A stretch of DNA of 42,616 nucleotides. Origin: Gammaproteobacteria bacterium. GTDB taxonomy: Bacteria; Pseudomonadota; Gammaproteobacteria; Pseudomonadales; Balneatricaceae. This document shows, one piece after another, positions 37,594 to 42,616 of this stretch. The notes under the pieces are model-generated. The model made no database searches and was not told the DNA's origin. It saw only the letters and a program-made list of their open reading frames with translations. The stretch covers positions 3,647 to 46,262 of the forward strand of contig JAQRMV010000006.1 in NCBI GenBank assembly GCA_028598985.1, given 5' to 3'. Position 1 is the first letter of the stretch. Each line of letters starts with the position of its first letter. The position numbers and the translations under genes are program-made.

Positions 37594-39852
37594 CTATAGC
37601 TTGCAAGCGCCGCCGTCACAACCATCATCTTGATCATCATTAGCACCATCTCGAGTGTTATGGTAATACAAAGTCTTTACGCCATATTTATAGGCGGTGA
37701 GAAGATCTTTCAACAATAGCTTCATGGGTACTTTTTCATTTTCAAAACGTGCGGGGTCGTAGTTTGTATTTGCCGAAATAGACTGGTCTACAAACTTCTG
37801 CATTACACCTACCAACTGCAAATAGCCTTCATTGTTAGGAATGTTCCATAGCAATTCATAAGCATCGCGTAGGCGCTTGAACTCGGGCACTACCTGTTTC
37901 AATATACCGTCTTTACTCGCTTTCACGCTCACATAACCACGTGGCGGTTCTATGCCATTAGTACTATTAGTGATTTGGCTAGACGTTTCGCAAGGCATTA
38001 GGGCTGTTAACGTGCTGTTACGCAAACCATGGATTTTAATATGCTCTCGCAAGGCATCCCAATCTAACAACAGCTCTTGGTCACAGTAAGCATCAATGTC
38101 TTTCTTATAACTATCAATCGGCATGACGCCCTGGGCATAAAAAGTATCACCGTATGAAGGACAGGCGCCCTGCTCTGCGGCTAAGCGGCTAGAGGCTTGT
38201 AATAAGTAATATTGCACAGCTTCAAACGTACGATGTGTTAAGGCATTACCAGAGCCATCGGAATATTTGGCCCCATTCTTAGCTAGGTAGTAAGCAAAAT
38301 TGGTGACGCCTACACCTAAAGTACGCCGCTTCATACTTGCTTCATATGCTGCTGGCACAGGGTATTCTTGGTAGTCAAGCAAACAATCTAAAGCACGCAC
38401 GATCAAATCCGATAAGTTTTCCAACTCATCTAAATTATCTAACGCACCTAGGTTAAAGGCAGACAGCGTACATAAGGCAATTTCGCCTTGCGCATCGTCA
38501 ATGCTATTTAACGGCGACGTGGGTAATGCTATTTCTAAACACAAGTTGCTTTGACGTACGGGGGCCTTCTTAGGATCAAACGCACTGCGGGTGTTGCAAT
38601 GATCTACGTTTTGTAAGTAAATACGGCCAGTTTGGGCGCGCTCTTGGGCGAACTTGCCAAACAAGTCAACAGCCTTAACAGTGCGTTTACGAATACTTTC
38701 ATCGGCCTCGTAAATACTATACAAACGCTCAAACTCATCCTGATCCGCAAAAAAAGCGTCGTATAACCCTGGCACATCCGATGGGCTAAACAAGGTGATC
38801 GAACCCCCTTTAATCAAGCGGGTATACATGAGGCGGTTAAACTGCACACCGTAATCCATATGACGGGCGCGATTTTCTTCTACACCACGGTTGTTTTTAA
38901 GCACCAATAAAGACTCAACTTCTAAGTGCCAAATGGGGTAAAACAACGTGGCTGCACCACCACGAACACCACCTTGAGAGCAACTTTTAACCGCCGTTTG
39001 GAAATGCTTAATAAACGGAATCATACCGGTGTGAAACGCTTCTCCACCACGGATTGGGCTACCCAACGCTCGTAAACGACCTGCGTTAATACCAATGCCC
39101 GCACGTTGGCTTACGTATTTAATAATGGCAGAAGAAGTGGCGTTAATAGAATCTAAAGAGTCACCACATTCTATCAAAACGCATGAACTGAACTGGCGCG
39201 TGGGTGTACGTACTCCTGCCATGATAGGGGTTGGCAAAGACAATTTAAATAGCGACACTGCATCGTAAAAGCGATGAACATAATCTAAGCGTGTCTCTTT
39301 GGGGTAGTTCGAAAATAAGCAAGCACCTACCAGCATGTACAAAATTTGAGGGCTTTCATGAATCTGTCCCGTGACCCTGTTTTGCACCAAATATTTACCT
39401 TCCATTTGCTTAACCGCAGCGTAGCTGAAGTTCATATCACGGGAATGGTCTATATATTGGTTGAGCTGATCAAATTCAGTCTCAGAATAATCTTTTAGCA
39501 AATCACTATCGTAACGCTCTAAGGCTACCATTTCCTTTACGTGTTCGCCCAAATGAGGGGGTTCAAAACAGCCGAAAGCTCTCTTTCGCAGGTGGAATAT
39601 AGCTAATCTAGCGGCCAAATACTGATAATCTGGAGTGTCCTCAGAGATCAAATCTGCTGCAGACTTAATGATGGTTTCATGGATATCCTCGGTACGTATA
39701 CCTTCAAAAAATTGGATATGTGCCTTAATTCCAACCTGAGAAACCGATACATTTTCCAAACCTTCTGCGGCCCAGTCGATAACGCGGTTGATTTTTTCTA
39801 GATCGATTTTTTCTTGTCGTCCGTGACGCTTCGTGACCATCAAGTCTTGCAT
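37594..39852 (-). CDS. nrdA: Class Ia ribonucleotide reductase, alpha subunit
   Basis: The catalytic subunit that reduces ribonucleoside diphosphates. The 752-residue protein has an N-terminal ATP-cone (VTKRHGRQEKIDLEKINRVIDWAAEGLENVS), the catalytic barrel with FSSCVLIECGDSLDS (substrate Cys), NLCLEIALPTSPL and IALCTLSAFNLGAL (Cys pair and radical site). The C-terminal CDGGACKL carries the redox-relay cysteines. A long intergenic region upstream has NrdR boxes. Nothing is missing. It is transcribed ahead of nrdB. Confidence 0.97.
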   Translation of the reverse strand: MQDLMVTKRHGRQEKIDLEKINRVIDWAAEGLENVSVSQVGIKAHIQFFEGIRTEDIHETIIKSAADLISEDTPDYQYLAARLAIFHLRKRAFGCFEPPHLGEHVKEMVALERYDSDLLKDYSETEFDQLNQYIDHSRDMNFSYAAVKQMEGKYLVQNRVTGQIHESPQILYMLVGACLFSNYPKETRLDYVHRFYDAVSLFKLSLPTPIMAGVRTPTRQFSSCVLIECGDSLDSINATSSAIIKYVSQRAGIGINAGRLRALGSPIRGGEAFHTGMIPFIKHFQTAVKSCSQGGVRGGAATLFYPIWHLEVESLLVLKNNRGVEENRARHMDYGVQFNRLMYTRLIKGGSITLFSPSDVPGLYDAFFADQDEFERLYSIYEADESIRKRTVKAVDLFGKFAQERAQTGRIYLQNVDHCNTRSAFDPKKAPVRQSNLCLEIALPTSPLNSIDDAQGEIALCTLSAFNLGALDNLDELENLSDLIVRALDCLLDYQEYPVPAAYEASMKRRTLGVGVTNFAYYLAKNGAKYSDGSGNALTHRTFEAVQYYLLQASSRLAAEQGACPSYGDTFYAQGVMPIDSYKKDIDAYCDQELLLDWDALREHIKIHGLRNSTLTALMPCETSSQITNSTNGIEPPRGYVSVKASKDGILKQVVPEFKRLRDAYELLWNIPNNEGYLQLVGVMQKFVDQSISANTNYDPARFENEKVPMKLLLKDLLTAYKYGVKTLYYHNTRDGANDDQDDGCDGGACKL

Positions 39853-39956
39853 TGATTTGCCTATATTTTTATTCGCTTTCGCTATTTTCCAGCTTTACAA
39901 CTGGCAGCGCTGGTGTATTTAGACCGACCAGCCGATTGGGGAAGTTTTTCCTAAAA

Positions 39957-39972
39957 TCACTAGATCTTGTGT
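39957..39972. promoter_or_regulatory. NrdR box 1
   Basis: TCACTAGATCTTGTGT matches the 16-base NrdR consensus ACACWATATWTWGTGT-like pattern at 13 or so positions (CAC..A.AT.TTGTGT). It is followed 32 bp away by a second copy, the spacing (about three helical turns) typical of NrdR-regulated reductase genes. It lies 105 bases upstream of nrdA. Confidence 0.7.
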
Positions 39973-39988
39973 CTTGATTGCAATTACA

Positions 39989-40004
39989 ACACCAAATATA
40001 GAGT
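39989..40004. promoter_or_regulatory. NrdR box 2
   Basis: ACACCAAATATAGAGT agrees with the NrdR consensus at about 13 of 16 positions, and lies 32 bp from box 1 (start to start), the expected phasing for tetrameric NrdR binding. It is the site farther from nrdA. Confidence 0.65.
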
Positions 40005-40030
40005 TTTGCAAAGGTTAAATAACCAAAAAT

Positions 40031-40039
40031 TTATCCACT
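40031..40039. promoter_or_regulatory. DnaA-box-like site
   Basis: TTATCCACT differs from the DnaA consensus TTATCCACA at one position. In E. coli DnaA also acts at nrdAB, so it may be functional, but a single 9-mer could be chance. Confidence 0.35.
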
Positions 40040-40131
40040 AACAAGCCATTAATCCTTGACATCGGTCAAGCCCATAGCCCTAGTGATTTTCCTCAAGCCA
40101 GCCCTCATTGTTGTTTTTTGTAACTTAATAG

Positions 40132-41070
<939 letters not shown>

Positions 41071-41074
41071 ACGA

Positions 41075-41671
41075 TTAATCTTGTGTACCAGACAACAAAA
41101 ATTCAGCATCCTTGGCGGTGTTTTCGTACTGATGGTGCCATGATTCGATACGTTGCCAGTGGTTAACCCACTGTGTATCCATTTGCGGCCGAGCAAGTAG
41201 GCGCTTTTTCCTAATATTACGTGGTGCATCTACAAATACTGAAAGGTGCACTAAGTTTCTGAGAAGCTTGCTGTAAGAAAATACACCATCAACAATCAGC
41301 ACCCCAGAAGGTTTCAACTCTACCGATGACGTACTTGCACCATCAACCCAGTGATAAGGTGTATAGCAAACACTATGGCCTTGGGTTAAGGGCTGAAGTA
41401 TTGAATCATGGAATTTTTGCAGATCAAAGTAGGCTTGCCTAGCTTCAAACTCGCCCAACTGCAGAGTTTGAGAAGTGGAAATCGGCTGATAAAAATCATC
41501 TAGTGGAAGCAACTGCGGGGTTGTCCAAAGCTCAATTTCCCTAACCAATGCCTGGCACAAACTAGACTTTCCAGCACCGCCACACCCATCAACGGCAATA
41601 ATTAACAGCTGACCTGGTTGACAACGAGTTTGAGCTAACTTAGCTATGCGTTGAATTTGCTCGAACCACAT
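41075..41671 (-). CDS. Uridine-kinase-like P-loop NTPase
   Basis: A 198-residue P-loop protein: Walker A VDGCGGAGKSSLC at about 30, a TTPQLLPLDDFYQPIS segment, FEARQAYFDLQKFHDSILQPL, and a LIVDGVFSY Walker-B-like strand, then DAPRNIRKKRLLARP in a lid. This is the layout of uridine kinase/phosphoribulokinase-fold enzymes, and proteins of this kind are usually annotated uridine-kinase-like. Its substrate is not clear and it is shorter than the 213-residue Udk. It converges with kdsA with a 4-base gap. Confidence 0.7.
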   Translation of the reverse strand: MWFEQIQRIAKLAQTRCQPGQLLIIAVDGCGGAGKSSLCQALVREIELWTTPQLLPLDDFYQPISTSQTLQLGEFEARQAYFDLQKFHDSILQPLTQGHSVCYTPYHWVDGASTSSVELKPSGVLIVDGVFSYSKLLRNLVHLSVFVDAPRNIRKKRLLARPQMDTQWVNHWQRIESWHHQYENTAKDAEFLLSGTQD

Positions 41672-41700
41672 TTTCCCTCCATGGAAAAGCCACCGAAGCG

Positions 41701-41720
41701 ACAGTTACAGTTACAGTTAC
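41701..41720. repeat. Short tandem repeat ACAGTT
   Basis: Three perfect copies of ACAGTT plus a partial AC, followed by a run of eight A. It lies 30 bases upstream of the kinase-like gene's start, between divergent genes. It could vary by slippage; no function is shown. Confidence 0.7.
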
Positions 41721-41754
41721 AAAAAAAATTAGCGCTATTTTCAATCACATTAAC

Positions 41755-41769
41755 ATATGCGCATATAAT
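41755..41769. promoter_or_regulatory. Palindrome overlapping a possible -10 box upstream of yaaA
   Basis: The perfect 12-base palindrome ATATGCGCATAT runs into TATAAT (41764-41769). No good -35 lies at the right distance, so the promoter is doubtful. The yaaA start is 138 bases farther on. Confidence 0.3.
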
Positions 41770-41906
41770 ATCCATCAGCAATCATACTAAAGCATGATTA
41801 AAATAACAGGCATTTTCTAAAAAACACTCATAACGCCCCTTGCGCTTATTCCATTAGTTACCTAGTATCGTCAACCATATTACTTAATTTATAACCGTTT
41901 ACACTT

Positions 41907-42616
41907 ATGCTGCTAATCATCTCACCTGCCAAAACCTTAGACTTTAAAACTCAAAGCCATACTCAGCTTTATAGTCAAAGTGACTACTTGGACAAAGCTC
42001 AACAGCTTATTGATGTGCTAGCCCCTATGGGGCCTCAAGATATAGCCTCGCTCATGAAACTCAGTGATAATTTAGCAGCGCTCAATACGGCTCGATATGG
42101 TAGCTGGCATACCCCCTTTAGTTTGGCAAATGCAAAACAAGCGGTTTTGGCGTTTAAGGGGGATGTATATACCGGGCTAGAGGCGGACACATTAACTGAA
42201 TCTCAATTGCAGTTTAGCCAATCCCATTTACGTATTTTATCGGGTTTATATGGTTTGCTAAGGCCTTTAGATTTGATGCAAGCCTACCGTTTAGAAATGA
42301 GCACCAAGCTAGCCAACCCTATGGGCAAGGATCTCTATACGTTTTGGGGTAATATCCTCACCAACGGGCTAAATGATGTATTAACCCAACAAAACAGCCC
42401 AGTGCTGGTTAACCTTGCGTCTAACGAATATTTTAAGGCCATTCAGACCCATGGATTAATCGGACGCCTGATCACCCCGGTGTTTAAAGATTACAAAAAT
42501 GGGAAATACAAAATCATCAGCTTTTTCGCAAAAAAAGCTCGCGGCATGATGGCCCGATATGTCATAGAAAACCAACTCACCGATGTAGAGGCATTAAAGA
42601 ATTTCGATACTGCTGG
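41907..42616 (+). CDS. yaaA: Peroxide stress protein YaaA, 5' part
   Basis: The frame from the ATG at 41907 is open to the window end (about 236 codons), too incomplete to appear in the ORF track. It reads [16 protein letters not shown], then [66 protein letters not shown] and [22 protein letters not shown], clearly YaaA (DUF328). In E. coli the protein lowers free iron during peroxide stress and is induced by OxyR. Only about 20 C-terminal residues are missing. The binding site before the ATG is weak. Confidence 0.95.
   Translation, partial: MLLIISPAKTLDFKTQSHTQLYSQSDYLDKAQQLIDVLAPMGPQDIASLMKLSDNLAALNTARYGSWHTPFSLANAKQAVLAFKGDVYTGLEADTLTESQLQFSQSHLRILSGLYGLLRPLDLMQAYRLEMSTKLANPMGKDLYTFWGNILTNGLNDVLTQQNSPVLVNLASNEYFKAIQTHGLIGRLITPVFKDYKNGKYKIISFFAKKARGMMARYVIENQLTDVEALKNFDTA

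Overview
The window is an ordinary, densely coded gammaproteobacterial chromosome segment with moderate GC and no mobile element, CRISPR array, rRNA operon or phage gene that I can see. The gene order thrS-infC-rpmI-rplT-pheS-pheT-ihfA, a MetR-type regulator next to argF, a peroxiredoxin/grxD pair, class Ia nrdAB with a YfaE ferredoxin, and a Pol II ending in a beta-clamp motif all fit a free-living, probably marine gammaproteobacterium of the broad Oceanospirillales/Pseudomonadales type. That placement is inference from content, not a database match.

Layout. 1-4.2 kb: histidine catabolism (hutH, hutI, hutD) translationally chained to a 2-oxoglutarate/Fe(II) oxygenase resembling the HalD/BesD group but keeping the HxD iron triad. 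4.2-12.4 kb, all on the minus strand: tdk, tRNA-Pro(GGG), ihfA, pheT, pheS, rplT, rpmI, infC (AUU start) and thrS. The leaders here carry candidate RNA control elements. The thrS leader has a hairpin whose loop copies the tRNA-Thr anticodon loop (UUGGUAG), and the pheS leader has a Phe-codon-rich short ORF among stacked hairpins. 12.4-16.2 kb: lactate utilisation lutABC with a divergent GntR/FCD regulator. 16.2-19.9 kb: polB and an ArsR-type repressor on the minus strand, divergent from a CSCS-motif permease; two near-identical operators lie in between, one inside a perfect 22-bp-arm palindrome. 19.9-23.2 kb: a large membrane GGDEF-EAL protein.

23.2-29.8 kb: a compact six-gene operon (mvaA, fni, mvaS, two GHMP kinases, mvaD) covering the mevalonate route from acetoacetyl-CoA plus acetyl-CoA to IPP/DMAPP. 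It ends in a clear terminator. Most gammaproteobacteria make isoprenoids by the DXP route, so this operon is the most distinctive metabolic feature. The HMG-CoA reductase is of the class I (eukaryote/archaeal-like) type.

29.8-34.4 kb: peroxiredoxin, monothiol glutaredoxin, argF, metR, and an RstA/RstB-like two-component pair whose kinase has no sensor or membrane region at all. 34.7-42.6 kb: class II DAHP synthase, yfaE-nrdB-nrdA (minus strand) behind two NrdR boxes spaced 32 bp apart, kdsA, a uridine-kinase-like P-loop protein, and the 5' part of yaaA running off the window end.

I did not find an obviously new multi-gene system. The best leads are the hut-linked oxygenase, the mevalonate operon with its class I reductase and two GHMP kinases, the sensorless RstB-like kinase, the double ArsR operator, and the thrS and pheS leader structures.
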